Part shown: one piece after another, positions 24,301 through 39,000 of the stretch | Position numbering within the stretch: position 1 is the first letter of the stretch | Layout: each line of letters opens with the position of its first letter | Assembly (NCBI GenBank): GCA_030533445.1 | Contig: CM060080.1 | Location: 6,180,052-6,244,051, forward strand | DNA length: 64,000 bases | Direction: 5' to 3' | DNA from: Cyprinodon diabolis | Lineage: Eukaryota; Chordata; Actinopteri; Cyprinodontiformes; Cyprinodontidae | The notes under the pieces: model-generated | What the model was told of the DNA's origin: nothing | The model's input: the letters and a program-made list of their open reading frames with translations, nothing else | Databases searched by the model: none | Made by a program: the position numbers and the translations under genes

Positions 24301-27001
24301 TTAATTTAGGCGTTAATAAACTGTTTCAGAGGAGTGATCATAGCGCTCTGCATCAGCAGTGCTGTGTCTGTCAGCCTCCAGATCAGCATCTCTGATTGGT
24401 TGATGTGGCTCGTCGAGCAGCAAAAGTTCAATTTTTCCAACTCCAGCAGCTGCTGCGTTTGCTCAGAAGCTCACGACGCGTTGCTCCGGCTGCTCAAAAC
24501 CAGCAGCGGGATGTTTTGCTGCCCCTTGATGCTCGTCAACCATTGACTTTGCATGTAAACTAGCTGCTCCTGCTGCCTCTGCTGCTTTAGGTCTGAACTT
24601 AGCATCCTTGGCATGATGCATGTTTTTTGGCTAAAAATGTATTAAAACTTCCTACTAATGAAACATGACTGAAAACATAACCTCCTTGGTGGAGGTAAGA
24701 ACTACGTCCCTGTTGTTAAAATGTTAAGCTACCCTTACATTATGAAGAATTGTAGGACTTCTTATACATTGCCTGAATCCACACTGTGACAGTAATCAGA
24801 GGCACGCTCATTACCAGGTGAGTAAGGGATTCAAGCTGTGTGGTAATCAGGTAATTGTTTTAGTGCAACAGTTAGATCAAAATAAAAAACAGCAGGTCTG
24901 TCCAATCTCTCTGACTGGATGTGGAGCTTCAGGATGAGGCAGCCGCCATAGTTTAGGGAATTAAGGAGAAACTCTCGGGCAGCTTTCTCTGCTCTCGTCA
25001 GACAGTTGGTGTAGAACGGTTGCTGAAATCAGTCTGAAATCAACGCTCGCGACTAAATTTTTCATTTGGCGAGTTAATGCCAGGCCATCATTCACCAGAA
25101 GAAGAGGAAATGTTTTGACCACAGTTGTGCTTCAGTCACATCCTTTAATCTTTTATTTTGGTAAGTCTCCCTTTGTTCCTATGCTGTCTTTTCCTCACAT
25201 GCCAATAGAAAGACACGCATAGAGAGAGCACGCCCCCTACACCGCATCATTTAACAACAAGTCTGCCACTGACCAAACTGTGGTGGTATATAGTTGGAGA
25301 AACCAAGCCTTCTAAAAGACAACATGCAGATTAGGAGGAGCGAGGATCTACAGCCCGCAGGGCCAAGAGAAAGTTTATTGAAACATGGCACTCTCTGGAA
25401 GAGACTGGCTTATTTATGAGGATGATGCTAAGCTAATGAGCTGCTCAGGCTGCAGCAAATACGCAAAAGAGAACAAAAACAAGGAAACTAGAAAGCATCC
25501 TTGGACACAAATGCAGTTAATCCACATTTGCTGGATGTCCATGTCTCAGGCTCAATGGAAACAACCCATGCTGTAGAAAGATAAACTTGAATAAAACGGT
25601 AAAATCTACCATTTTATTCAATCATCACTTTTTTTTTTTTTAGATCGGATTCCTTTTTAGTAGGAAAATAACCCATTTGGAAGGTTTTGGACTATTTTGG
25701 CACATCTGTTCCACAATGACAGGTCCACCGGCCACAATGTGCACTAAAACATTTGCAGAGCAAATATGCTTCAATCAATTCAGTCCTAATTTGCAGGTGC
25801 ACCGTTTTATATTGTTAAAACACTTTACAGTACAGCATTTTATTGTTTACCTTAACTCTTCACTATTATTTTGTTCTCATAGATATTTGTGTGACAGTTG
25901 TTTCTATAATATTTTACTACTGTAAACACCAGAATATCCCCATTGTGGGACAATAAAGGGATTTTCTATTCGTTTCTGACGTGGTTCTATAAATTCTGAT
26001 GCTTTTACCAGAGTTTCAAATGGTTTCCATGGTGTTTTACAGTATATATTTTTGAAAAAAATTTGACGAGGCTTGAAAATAATTTTTTCTGTGTTTGATA
26101 ATCTATAAATGAGAAATTAACACATTTACAGTAGAGATTCCACTTGCAAAATATTCTTCATTGACTTTGTATCATAATTTTATGTGATTAGTTTTTTTAA
26201 TCAGATATGTAATATCAGATTGAAATTGCTCTGGTGCTTAAGGGGCAACATTTCTAGGCTGTCTTGCATGAACTACATGTTTGAGATCTCCTTGGAGAGG
26301 CTTGATAATATTAAGGTCAGGAGACGGAGATGGTCGCTTCTAAAACTTCTCTTTTATTCTGCTGTACCCGTTGACAGTCGGGCTTGGCCTCGGTTGCTGT
26401 AATGTCGGATCATCCAAGTCCTGTTCGCAGCTTCTGGGTATATGAGTGCAAATTTTCCTCCAGTACTTTCTGATAAATTGCTGCATTCATCCTGCCATCA
26501 GTTTGACCCAGTTTCCTGTGCTTTTTTAGCTCAAATATCCCCAAAAACCTCATTAATCTGCCTCCATGTTTCTCAGTAGGAATGGTGTACCTTTTATCGG
26601 CCCTTTTCACTCCTCTCTTTTTCTCGTTTTTAGTGGTTGTGACCAAAAAGGACAGTTTTAGTCTATTCACAGCAAAAATGTTGAGGCTTGTTCTTGTTCT
26701 GATTGGCGTATTAACTTTGTGTTGTAAGAGCTTCCCTCTGGTGACTCAACCATTTTTCTTGAAGTGCTTCCTCCACTTGAAACAGCCACACGGTCTGCTG
26801 CTTCACCTGCAGTTATTTGTGGGTTGTGTGGGTTTTTTTTCCCCCCATCTTGAACATTTTTCCTGGCAGTTGCTGAAATGTTTGTTGGTCTACCTGACTG
26901 TGGTTAGTTTTCCACAGAATCCCTCATTTTCACTCTTTTTTTTTTCATTCTTGGTTCCTTGGATATTTTTTTTAAATCCTTTTCCTGTTTTATACACACC
27001 T

Positions 27002-27038
<37 letters not shown>

Positions 27039-30000
27039 ACCCCCCCATTTGCTTTACCTGTGACCTAGAGACATCTTCTCAGCACTGGATGAAAGAGTCT
27101 GTCTGTAGTCCAGGAACTCACTAACCGTTAAACAACAGGCAGCAGATCACTAACCTGACTCCGCCAGATGGATTTGCTCCGCATATCCATCTGGAAACCT
27201 TCCGTTGAAGTAATTTTGGGAAGGGGCGAAAATACTGGTTAGCTGATTGGCCTATGTTGGTGATAGACGGGCCAAATAAACCAATCAGATCAACGAAGCA
27301 TATGACATGCTAACAGAGCTACGACGAAAACACAACCACAAGACAGGCTAACTCTTGCCGAAGCCAGTCGGGAGAAGAACAAAAACATCTTTTCCTCTGA
27401 GAAAAGCCTCCAGAGCAGTGTTTTGCTCTTCTTTCAGTGAAGAAATACTCTGTAATTCCGATAAAACTTGCTCGATAGCCACGCTAACGCTAGTTTCATC
27501 GGCTGAAGCCGCCATGTTCTTTAGACTGAACTGTCGTGCTTGTCGTTGCGTCACACCTCAACCCGCCTCAAAGCCAACGCTGATTGGACGTTTGTTTGGT
27601 TAAAGGCTCCAAATTTTCTTTAACAGAGAGTCTCCAGACTGATCTGCGAGTGAAACCTTGAAAGCTCGTGAGATCAGGATGGTCTCACGAGGCTAGCAGA
27701 TAACAGGTGTGTCATAGAAAGTAAACGCAGTTTTAAAACCCATAGGATTTTTTTTCTTGGCTTTCTTGCACAAATTCTCATTTTCCTCTTGAAGCACCTC
27801 TAGGCTTCGCACCGCAGCGGAGCAGATGCAGTGTAAATTAGCGGCCAAAATCGCTAAAGTTTTGGTTCAATTCGGACAATAATTGTCTTCATGCGACCGC
27901 TAACCAGGTTTAAAAACAAAGTACTTTTTTGTCTTATTGTTCATATTCTCTGAGAAGTGGCCATTATTCCACCATAGTATGTAAAATTTTGACCAAAACT
28001 GTGTCCCCCTCGCCAGCAGTGGGATTTGATTGAGGTTTTAAAACTGATATGTCGATTGCAGCCAGTCCTCATTTTTTTTCTCCCCCAGGGGCTTCGGTTA
28101 CATCCGAATGGCCTTGAACACATTTTTAACTTTATTTAAACTATGTTTTCTGAGGCAGCAGAAATCCGAGCTGATATTTTCTGGTGATTCTGCATGGCAG
28201 TAAAGCATTCTCTGCATATTGTGCAGTTGATCACAATTAAGGCAAAACACAGAAAAGAAATCAGCAGCCATTACTTTCATCAGGTAGATCTGTCTGATCT
28301 GAGCAGCAGGAAGAACTCTGAGGTGTAAAATTAAGGTTGAGGTAAAAATAGATCATTACATCCGATCGGGTGTTGCAAAAACACAATGTATAAATAGATG
28401 GAAATATTGCACTGCAAAAACGATCTAGAAATAAGTAAAAATTTCTTAAATTAAGTATATTTACCCTTAATTTGAGCTGGTAAATGAGATAGTTTACCAA
28501 TGGAATGAGTAATTTTACTCTTACAATAGGACAATTAGATAATATGCACTTGAAAAAAGACAATGCAATCGTGTTTTCTTGTTTTAAGTGTAAATTGTCT
28601 TGTTCCATTGGCAAAATATCTCTTTTACCTCCTCAATTCAAGAACAAATGCACTTAGTTTAAGAAAAAATGACTTATCTAGATTTAGATTTTTTGCAATG
28701 GTGTACCTTTCCTTTGTTTTGGTCATAAATTGCTCCACATGAAGAAGATAATGCAGAGACAGGGAGGAGTGGATGTTTTAGATGAGGTCTCAGTCTACCT
28801 CTATTGTCAGAAATTAGGAAAATTCAACCTTCAAATAAAAACTCACATTTTCTTGCTGTGGTGACTCAGACAGGGTCTTAACTTTTGATAATGTTTAAAT
28901 GTGATTACAGAGGAAGGCAGCTGCATTTGTCTTTTCTCATGTCTACTAAAGTATTTTGACATGTTTGACTCGTAAAATTACTTGTCCTAGAGCCTGCCTT
29001 TTTATTTCAGGCTCCGTTTGTCTGATTCATGCTGTATAACCCTCACTTTTAAAGGTGATTAACTTCCATCTTGCTTCTATTTCCTGCAGGAGCTGTTTTG
29101 AACTGCTGCTGTCAGTGCCTGAGAATGAAATCCCATATGAAGCCTGGCTTCAGTTCCACCACTCGGTTCAGGTAGGGGCCCTTCAAAGCCTGTGTTGTTG
29201 ATGGTTTACAGATGGAAATCATATGGTGTCTGTATGTTTTTTTGTCCCTTTCTATCGTAGTTATTATCTTGTGTTTTTTTTCTCTTTCTCCATTGCTGCC
29301 TTGTTTGGGAAGTTTCCACCACAGCACTTCCAGTAGCACACTAGCGTTGGTGCTTGCTTGGCACCAGTTTCGTTTATAAAAAAAAAAAGTTATTTAATCA
29401 TTTTTTACAAATTAAAATTATATTTACAACACCTAAACAGCAACAATAATAGCAGTTATTCCAATGTAAATACGTAAAAGAGAATCTGTTCAAAGGATAT
29501 TTAATTGATTATTACATTTTTCCGGAGTGACAGGTAGACATTTGTCCTTGATTTCCAGTTAATGACAATTTTTTTATTTTTTGGGCGAAAGCTAGTACAG
29601 TTCTTCTGTAGATGTAATCGAAATGTCTTATTCAGGATATAAAAAATGTAGAGTTTCAAAAACATTATTTTATTTTTTAATCAAAGCCTGCTCTCTGCTG
29701 TTTTGGCTGTAGAATGTTTATCTGCCTGGTGAGTTATGATGGCCTAGAGTTCACATTTTCACAGCACTTCTGTAGAAAATGTAGATGTGCAAATTAGGTG
29801 GGAAATGTGTTAAAATACACTGTTTCATTGGCCGTCAGGCTCATTCAATGTTAGTCCATTCAGGGTTCCCATGGGTCCTTAAAAAGTCTTAAAAGGCATT
29901 GAATTCTTCAAAATAAAACTAAGGCCTTAATTGGTATTAAAATGTCTTAAATCAGTCTTTTGTAGGTCTTAATTTTTAGAACATCATAAATAGGATTATT

Positions 30001-33000
30001 TTTATTACGATTTATTTTTGTAATCTAAATAAAACATTAAAATTGGAAATATTTTTTTATAAAAAAAATAATAACGACTCGCCATTATTGGTTCCGTCCC
30101 GATAGCGGAACCAATAAAAGTGTTGTTTCGGCCGGGACATTTGGGTGATGCGCCATTAACTTTTTGTCTGGAAAATATGAGCAAGTGTAAATGTAACCAA
30201 AATTGTCTCCAGCCAAGAGTTTTCTCCATGGCTAAAACCAGGGAACATACATGAGGAACACTGGATTTTGTGCAAGAAGCGATTTAAGCTCAGAACGATG
30301 GGAATTAAGGCAGTGGAGTCGCACATGCGAAGCACGAAACGCAAAGCATCAAAATGGAGTTACCGAGAAACAGCCGGTATTTCTCAGTTTAGTTCCACCC
30401 TTGTCTCTGCAACGCCTCCACTTATCACCAAATCAAACATACTAAGAAAACCATACAAAGAAAAATAGCTGCTAAAAAGACTTAGCACTGGTTATGTTGT
30501 GGCTTTAAAACTGATTTGTTTTGCTCCCTGCTAAAACAAAGTTCGTGAATTCAGTTAAATAATTGTTAAAATATATCTGTCATTTGTTTGTTTTTTAGCT
30601 TTCTTCCTGTATGGGAAGCTTTTCAAAATGTGAAACATTAGTGCAGTGGTCTATATTAAAATAAACCTTTAGGTAAAGTTGTCGCAAGCGGGTTTTTCTT
30701 GTGTTTCTTGTGAATTTGGTCTTAAATTTTTATTTCAAGTGGCATTAAAAAGTCTTAAAAAGTCTTTAACATGCCTTATGCTGTACGAACCCTGCCATTG
30801 TTATCTCAATTTTAAGTTTTCTTATAAGCTTCTAAGTTTTAGCCTAACCAATGTCTGTGCTGAAATTGACTGGGTATGAAGCCCAGATGTCAGTCAAAAG
30901 TCTGTTAGGCTCAAAATAAATCAGCCACTCAACCTGATTTTCAGTGTAACAGCGACTTGTTTGAGGGCGATGGCCCGTTACGCTGAAATAAACTAACGAG
31001 AACCCTGTTATTGATAAATCAAAAAGACAAATGATGGGGGGGGGGGTTGTAACATTATGTCCAAAAGCAGTTGAGTGAGTAAAAAATTAAAGAGCCTGGA
31101 TGTGTGTATCAGATTTAGCACCAGTTCTGAATATTTGTCGAGCTGCAGATTTTACAACAAATGAACTGGTCATCTTAGCACCAGGTCTGTTTTGAGCCAG
31201 AGGAAATAAGAAATAACTCAGTAGGAGCTGGGGGGTGTGCTGACTGGGATCACAAACCATTCCAAACACCTGAGTTAGATTTGTCGTTGGTCTGTTCTGT
31301 TCAGGTCTGCATGGTGGAACAGTTAAAATCCTGACTAGTCCTTTTTGCATAAAGTTTGCATGTTGTCCTTGTGCATATCTCTGGATACTCCTACTGCCCT
31401 CCACAGCCCACAAATATGCATGTTAGGGTAACTGGCCATTCTAAATTGGCTTTAGTGTGGTATCTCTGCTGGAGGTAAACAGCAACCCTGTCTGGATGAG
31501 ACGGGTGCATCAAATGGATGGGTTTGACTAAATTTAAAATTAAAACAATAAAGAGTTGGATTAGGTCAGTCTTATTTCCCCAACACCGTATTTTGATTTC
31601 ATCTTTCAACTTGAGGTGGGTCGATGTGTCACATAGAGGGGAGGTTGTAACCTTTATGTGGGCCTTTCTGAGTCGGATCTTCATCACGATGAAGGAAGAA
31701 TTCCTGGTATGAAAGTTTGAATGTTCAGAGATGGTTAGGACTGTGAATAGCTGACAAACACAGCTTGTTGTTTAAAGTAGAGTTAAAAATGGAGCTGATG
31801 ATATAGGAGGGAACTGTTTGAAGTGCTGCTGAGATATAAAATCTGATTGGTTGAAATAAAAATGTCTTCGGCATGGTAATCCTTCACAATAAAGCATTTA
31901 AAAAAAGAGGATGAAACTTTTACTGGATTAGGTTTTCAAAGTGACGCAATGATATGTTTTTGAATTAAGTCCTTCAAAGAACCTGTTAGGAACCGGTCGT
32001 ACGGCAGCTCCAGTTGTGGTTACTAGGGCTGGGTATCGATTCAGATTTTCCAAATTGATTCGATTCGATTCACAAGGGCCCGATTCGATTCGATTCACAA
32101 TTATTGTTTCGTTTCCTTGATATGGAAGACATTCTCAGAAGAACCAATGCTGCAAATAGTAGAAACTTCTAGCTCAAACTTGGAGCATTAGTAAAGAATT
32201 TACATATTTACATTAGGAATTAAACCCAACGCAGTTACATTAATCATGTATGTTTTATTTAACATGACCTGACCAAATCAACTCAAATCACAGAGCAGGC
32301 TGTGTAAATAAAGTGGCAACAAACACACTGAATACGCATGACATTCACATTCTTTGACTGTCTCTCACAAAGCTTTTGTGCTAATGTTCCAGTGGTTGCA
32401 AAACAAATCTGTCTCATAAGAGACACAATCAAACAGATGAATAAATAATTGTAAATGTAAGGATACTAACAGAAATGAAAAAGTATCAGAACTGTCTTAA
32501 AGTGCAAAAGTCAGGTCTTTAGTAAACATAACACTTAAATACCTATGAACAGTAAATTTTGATAAAACAAGATACAAAAATTAAATTCTGTTTTGCTTTT
32601 GAAGCATTTACATCCTGAACTCTGAATTCCCTCATGTCCTATTTTAGTCAGACTATCAAAATAGGAAAACATTAACAAGAATATTTTAAGAAGGCTTTGC
32701 AATTGCATGTGGCAAAAGTATGATGAACTGTATTTTTTGGAAATGTTTATATAAAAAAACTTTCCATGGACCATGAAACTCACACAGTATGTGAAACCTA
32801 AACCCCTTACATATGTTTGTTTTCTTAATTAATGCTGAATTGTTGTAGATTCTGCAAGAAAAGTAGCTGACACATTTGCTGTAACAATATCGCCAACAGT
32901 TGAGAATACTCTTTCAGACGGGACACTGGTCCCAGGTACACATAAGTACCGCTTTGCTTGATGAGCCAAAAGGGGGTACTCCTCAGCATGCACCTTCCAC

Positions 33001-36000
33001 CAGTGCAATGGATTTTCAGAAACTGGTAGATGTGCTAATTCCCTGTATCTTTTCACTTCTTCCTGTGCCTGGTCAGCAAGAGTTCTGAGTGGCACAGTGT
33101 CATTTGGCTTGTAGGCTGACCCAAGAAGAAACATCAGCGCAGAAGATTTCTTCTGCCTCTTTGGTGGGCAAAACTCCTCCTCAACAGGCTCAAGGGCAGT
33201 CTCTGTCTGCTGCACAGGCGGAGTTTCCTCAGCTGGATCGACAACAGATTCTTCCTGTAGATAGATGAAAACATACAGAATAAACTTAATTTTAAACCAA
33301 TTAGGCACTCGCTATGGAAGTCAAGTGTTACATATTTCTGCTAGGACAAAACTTTATGATTTAAATTCATATACTGCTGCGTACAAGAACAGTCAGGACT
33401 CAAGAGGAATCTATTATTTATACTTTATCATCAGTACTTGTCTTGTAACTTACATTTGATGCCTCTGCCTCAACTTGCTCCCCACCAGCAGCTTCAGCCA
33501 TTAGCCTGTTGAATGTGTCATCTCGGGCAACATCGGACAAAAAAGGGAGGCCCTTGAAGCGGGCCAAAATTAAAAAGTGCCAAAATTAAATAAATAAATA
33601 CAGCATTAAATAAATAATTAAATGTGTCAATAATTAATTAAATGAGGAATTAAATAAATAAATGTGTTCCTTATTTATTTAATGAATTACACATTTAATT
33701 CATTGTTTATCGCTGTATTTATTTATTTAATTGTGGCACTTTATATTAGTGATGTGATTTTAATTAATGAATGACACATTTATTTATTTAATTCCACATT
33801 TAATTAATTATTGACACATTTAAATATTTATTTAATGCTGTATTTATTTATTTAATTTTGGCACTTTTTATCCTCCATAGACATCTAGGCATACCTTGAA
33901 TTTAAGTTGTTATATGCAGCAGTCTTGACTTCTTTTATCACTGTGGAGTCACAGGGGGTGCAAGTCATCTGGTCCAGCGGCTTTGCCTGCAGAGGTGCAA
34001 TGACTGATAGAGGAGGCGACCTTTCTTCCGACATGACCAGTGTAGCTGCTTTCATTGGCTGCAGAGCTTTCACCACATCTTCGGCAACTATTATGTCTGC
34101 CTCTGTCAGGGTGCAGAGATCTTTTTCATTCCTGCGTACTTCAGGTGACAGCAGAGCAGCTGAGATTGCTGGTCTAGAAATCGGTCCAGCATTTCCAGTG
34201 AGCTATTCCAGCGTGTCACAACGTCCATCACCAGTTTATGTAAAGGCAGGCCCAGTAACCTTTGCTTGTCTTTAAGCTTGTGGCTTGCTGTGGTGCTACG
34301 ATGAAAAAATGATGCGATGCGCCTTACTTTACATAGCAGGCGAGCCACAGCTGGGACTTTAAGTGCTGCTTGTGAAACTAAATTGATGATGTGTGCAAAA
34401 CAGCCGACGTGCAACAGGTCCATCATTTCCACTGCACGGACAATATTTGCAGCATTGTCCGTTACCTTGGCTGGCTCTTTGTCTGTCAGCTCCCATTCTC
34501 CAATTGCTTCAAACAATAGGTCACGTAAATTACTTGCAGTGTGGCTAGTTTCAACTGCTCTTGTCTGTAGGACATGCCACTTTAGGTCCCACTCGTTGTC
34601 GATGTAGTGAGCAGTAATAGTTAGGTATGACTCAGTTGCCCTAGAAGTCCAACAATCACAGGTAAGGGCAACTCTCGTTGCTGTTTTAAGCGTTGTTGCA
34701 AAGCCTTGTTTTACATCTGCGTACATGTTTGGGATTATTACCTCACTAAACTGTTGCGTGAGGGTATAACGTAGCGTGGCTCGAGCGTCTTCATAAGGCC
34801 ACGGAAACCTTCATTTTCAACCGCGCAGTATGGTTGTAAGTCTTTGAAGATGTATGTAGCGATAGCCTTAGTTATTTTCTGGGCACGCGGGGAGTTTGCT
34901 GGTAACTTGATATCAAATGCCTTCTCGAGCTGCATCGGGGCTGTATCAGATTGTGTTTGTGCTGAGTGGTGTCTCGTTAAATGGTTTCGAAGATTAGTTG
35001 TGTTTCCACAATACCTCACTTCTGCGTAGCAAATCTTGCAAACCGTCTTGCTCTTATCCAGTTCACTGCTGTCTTTTTTTTTTTTTAAAACCAAAATATT
35101 TCCAGACATCTGCCTTCAAACTTCTTGGTGGTGATTTCAGAGCTTCCGCCATATTGTTTTGGTGCGCTCCTCTCGCGCAGTGACGAGATCTCGCGGGACG
35201 CGAGAAGTCATGAATGTATGAAAAGACGTATTGTAATGGATCGATTTATGGTTTTTATGAATCGATATCGGGCTATTGAAAGGGAAATAGATTCAAATCG
35301 ATTAAATCGATTTTTTTACCCAGCCCTAGTGGTTACTCTCAAGCACCGCTTTAGGGGAAAAACACTCAAATAGAATGTGAAAGAATTCAGGTTGTAGGTT
35401 GAAAGCTGTTGATTCATTGGTTTACATCCTGAAGGACATCTAGAAACACAGACAAGGTGGCTGAACACACACGCAGTGATTTCTGGATATCTGTTTGCCG
35501 CTGATATGAGAGAAGCTCTACATTTTTAAGGAAACAGGCTGTGTCCCTGTTCTGCAGTCCTTTACTCACATTAGGAAACACCAAATTATGCATGGAAACT
35601 ACTGTGTTTTTGTTGTTGAATTTTGGTTTCAAAATGTCGAAACCTGCCGGCAAAATATTTTCGATTTTTATTATTCTGGTGCCTGCAGTTTGGACCACCT
35701 ACCTGAAAGACGCTAACATCTACTTCCAGCCATGTTTATTTTTTTTCAACCTTTAGCAGTGGATGTAAAAGGCCTTTGCATGTGTCCTACATTCACCCAC
35801 AGGCCGCTGGTGTATAACTGGTAATTTTAGTTTCTTTGACAGAATTGCTTATCTATTTTGCTGATTAACCGTGGAGGTTATTCTTCAGACACGGGGACTA
35901 AAATATTCAACTCAAAAATGTTAAATTAAAGGTGTCAAAACTGCAACCTTCTTGAATCAACCTGCAAGGCAGCATAGCTTTTTCTAAGACATGCATGGAT

Positions 36001-39000
36001 AAGAAATATGTTAATAATTGGAATATATTTAATAACTGCCCCATCCGTCAGATTTTAATCTGTTTTGTTCCTCGATTTCTTCCTAAACGATTCGATAATT
36101 TTCGATACTCAAGAATACACCATGATACGATTCGATTCATTGGTTTATTTTTTATTTTTTATTTTTACCTTACGGGCTAGACAATATTTCAAATTTGGAA
36201 TAAATGAATGAAAGCTGTAATATCGTTATGCATTTTATTTGAGATACAACAGCAAATAACAGAAGTAGAAAAGGTGCACTCCACCTATTCCTGTTAAAAC
36301 CTCATTCACTGAAAAATAATAATACCCCTGCATTATAGATTCTGAATGCTTAATCAGTGCAATGAGTGCAATTCAATACCTCGGCTCCAGACGTCCCCGC
36401 CCCCTCCGCAGACGCTCCGCTGCTCCTCTACCAAATTGTAGCTGACCACAAATAGCGCCGCAGACAGGAGGCCGGCTTGTTTTGTTTTCATGACCGAAAT
36501 TGCGGAAAACAATTCGTGAAGTTTGACCCGCTAGAAGAGCGAGGTGCACGAGAACGCTGGGACCCTTTTTCCACCTGGATCTCTGCTCTTTTTGGCCACT
36601 TCTTCACCGCCTCGGCCGTATCTAGACCCACAGCGTGTAGCACAGACCATGCTTCAATATTGGACATAAATCTAAAATGTTTGTGTCAAGCTGTGACACA
36701 CTGCTGCAGGAGTATAACCAGGAAGCAAGGTAGGAGGGCAAAATAGGTTTAGCGCAACCGCAGCGCGGGAGGGAGAATTACACCCAGGAGCAAATGGATA
36801 AAAATAGACTGGGGGACAAAAAAAAACATGAATCGATTATCGTGGACGTGTCGATGCATCGGATCGTCGGCTGTTGGATTGATGCATCGATACAAAACGA
36901 TTATTATTTACACCCCTAGCGTTTAGTATGCCTAAGTGACTGCCGTTGTTTTTTTCAAAACAGTGATAAACTCTTAGGACTCTTCTTTCAAGAGCTGCTT
37001 GATGAACGTGTGACCAGGTGAATGGGGTTAAAGAGAAGATGACTGTTGTGCTGTTTACAAACCCCACGTTTTAGTATTTCTTTGGGGGGGGGGGGCAGAA
37101 TCTGAATCCCATCTTCCTGGCCAGGACGTCCTAGTAGACTCAGTTTATGGGAAAGACTGCTTTAGTTTTACGTTGTATTTTAATGTACTTCAATCTGTTG
37201 TGTTTACTGCAGATTGCCCATGATACACTTATACAGTATGGAAGCACAGACCTCCAAGCACTCCTTCAGATCACAGGAGAGGGAGGAGCATGGAGCAACC
37301 CAATCCTAAGCGCCCTCCTCACCGGGCAGCCCACCAGCCCAGAGGACGGTTAGTTTTAGTCACTTTTATCTGTTCCCTTTCTTTACTTCAACGTTGATTT
37401 TACAGATTGATCTGAGCTCAGTTTCACTTTGTGCTCTCCTTGTAGTTAATGCATACATAAGCTTGGAAGGTGAGGGCTTCATGGAGATGCGGGTGAAACA
37501 CCTGGAGAAGATGGGCGAGGTGGCTAAGGCTGGAGTCTTGGCCAAAGCTTGTGCCGAATGCAACCTCATTTCCAACCAGGGAATGTTTCGACAGGTCTAC
37601 GTCGCTCAGCTCTGTCACCTGCTGCCCAACGAAGAGGCCATCATGGAGGTATGTAAACAAAAATCAACCAACAGGTTTTGTTTTTTCCTTGTTGATGCGG
37701 TTCTAGTCTCTACATTCTCCAAGCAGACATTGCAGAGAAAGTTTCTGCTTTACTTTCAGATGAGCTCATTTTTATTTTTTCTAAAGCCTGAAAACGTTTA
37801 TGGAAAACCAGTTGATTGCATCCAGTCATTGGCCTGCAATACAGGCTCCTCCTGGATGAGCTTGTGGAAACAATTTTTGCTTCATTTCGTCATCGACTCT
37901 TCAGTATTCCCTCACTCTAAGCATGCATGTAGTGAAGGTGGAGAGGAAAAACTCCCTTTTAACAGGAATAAACATTCAGCAGAACCAGGCTCAGTGTGAG
38001 CGGCCATCTGCCGAGGCCGACTGGGGTTCAAGGAGACAGATGAGCTCCAAGCCAGCCCCCATGTCAGAGGATGAAATAGAGCACATACAGTTAGTCACAG
38101 TCAGAGAAACAGGACTACACTGAAAAACAGGCTGATATCCAACAGCTATAAACAAAGGTGTTGATTGCAGCAGCTACTATGAAGCTACTATGAGGAGAAA
38201 AAGCAAAGAGAGTACTATGTCAGAGGTTGAACTAACAAATACTGCAGAATGGGAGAATATGGATAAAATGAAGCAGAATGAGGGAAAAGTGTTTCCTATG
38301 TCCTCCAGCAGTCTAAACATACAGCATCATAAAATAGAAAATAGCTCAGCATAATCTAATTTGGATAAGGTATAAGAAAGGAAAGGCAAAGACTAAAGTC
38401 TTAGAATATGATGTTTCAGTATGGCAGGCCTGCTCAAAGTTGGTCCACATTGGCCTATGTCCTGCAGGTTTTTATAGGTTTCCCTGCTTTAGCATAGCTG
38501 ATTCTGATGACTGCCTCTCAATCAGTAATCAATGAAAATCTCGTTGACATTGGATGACCCAGGCTCTGCAATGGCTACATTCTCATTGATTCCTCATAAG
38601 AGAAGCTGGTTTATCAGTTAATCACCCTGCTATGATGTTTATAACATGATAAAATGCCCCAATGTTACAAGCGGAATATTTATTTACTGTAATTTTCAGA
38701 CTATTAGCCGCACCTGAATAGAAGCTGCGAAAGCTAAATTGCATTATTTGTACATATACAAGCCGCAACGGACTATAAGCCGCAGTTTTTTATGTTTAAC
38801 CCTATAATGCCAAATGTATCGTATTTGATACATACGGTTTCTGAAATGTTTTGCATCTGACACCTTTTGCATAATTTAATGGTAAAAACTTTGCTCCAAA
38901 TCCTTTTGTACACAATCAGATATACCTGATAACAGAGGGCCATATTTTGTTAAAAGGGCAAATAAGGAATTCAAACCAAGAAAAAGTAAATTTTTGTTTT

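Larger units (their letters stand above)
32024..35328 (-). mobile_element. Full-length but inactivated ZBED-type hAT transposon
   Basis: 3305 bp with ends TAGGGCTGGGTATCGATT and the inverse ACCCAGCCCTA, flanked by a perfect 8-bp duplication GTGGTTAC (32016-32023 and 35329-35336). Minus-strand transposase pieces in order: BED finger (KTVCKICYAEVRYCGNT, NHLTRHH) at 35109-34738; RNase-H-fold region (ALTCDCWTSRATESYLTITA, KVTDNAANIV, VTRWNSS) at 34726-34106; and C-terminal PLHWWKVHAEEYPLLAHQAK and SVPSERVFSTVGDIVTA at 33308-32829. An intron-like GTAAGT...CTACAG pair spans about 33453-33256. Frameshifts and a nested MITE at 33571 break it. Confidence 0.9.

Noticed and set aside
26582..27124. 180-aa plus-strand frame with Pro-repeat end
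   Set aside because: Antisense of a degenerate Tc1 element running into poly-C.
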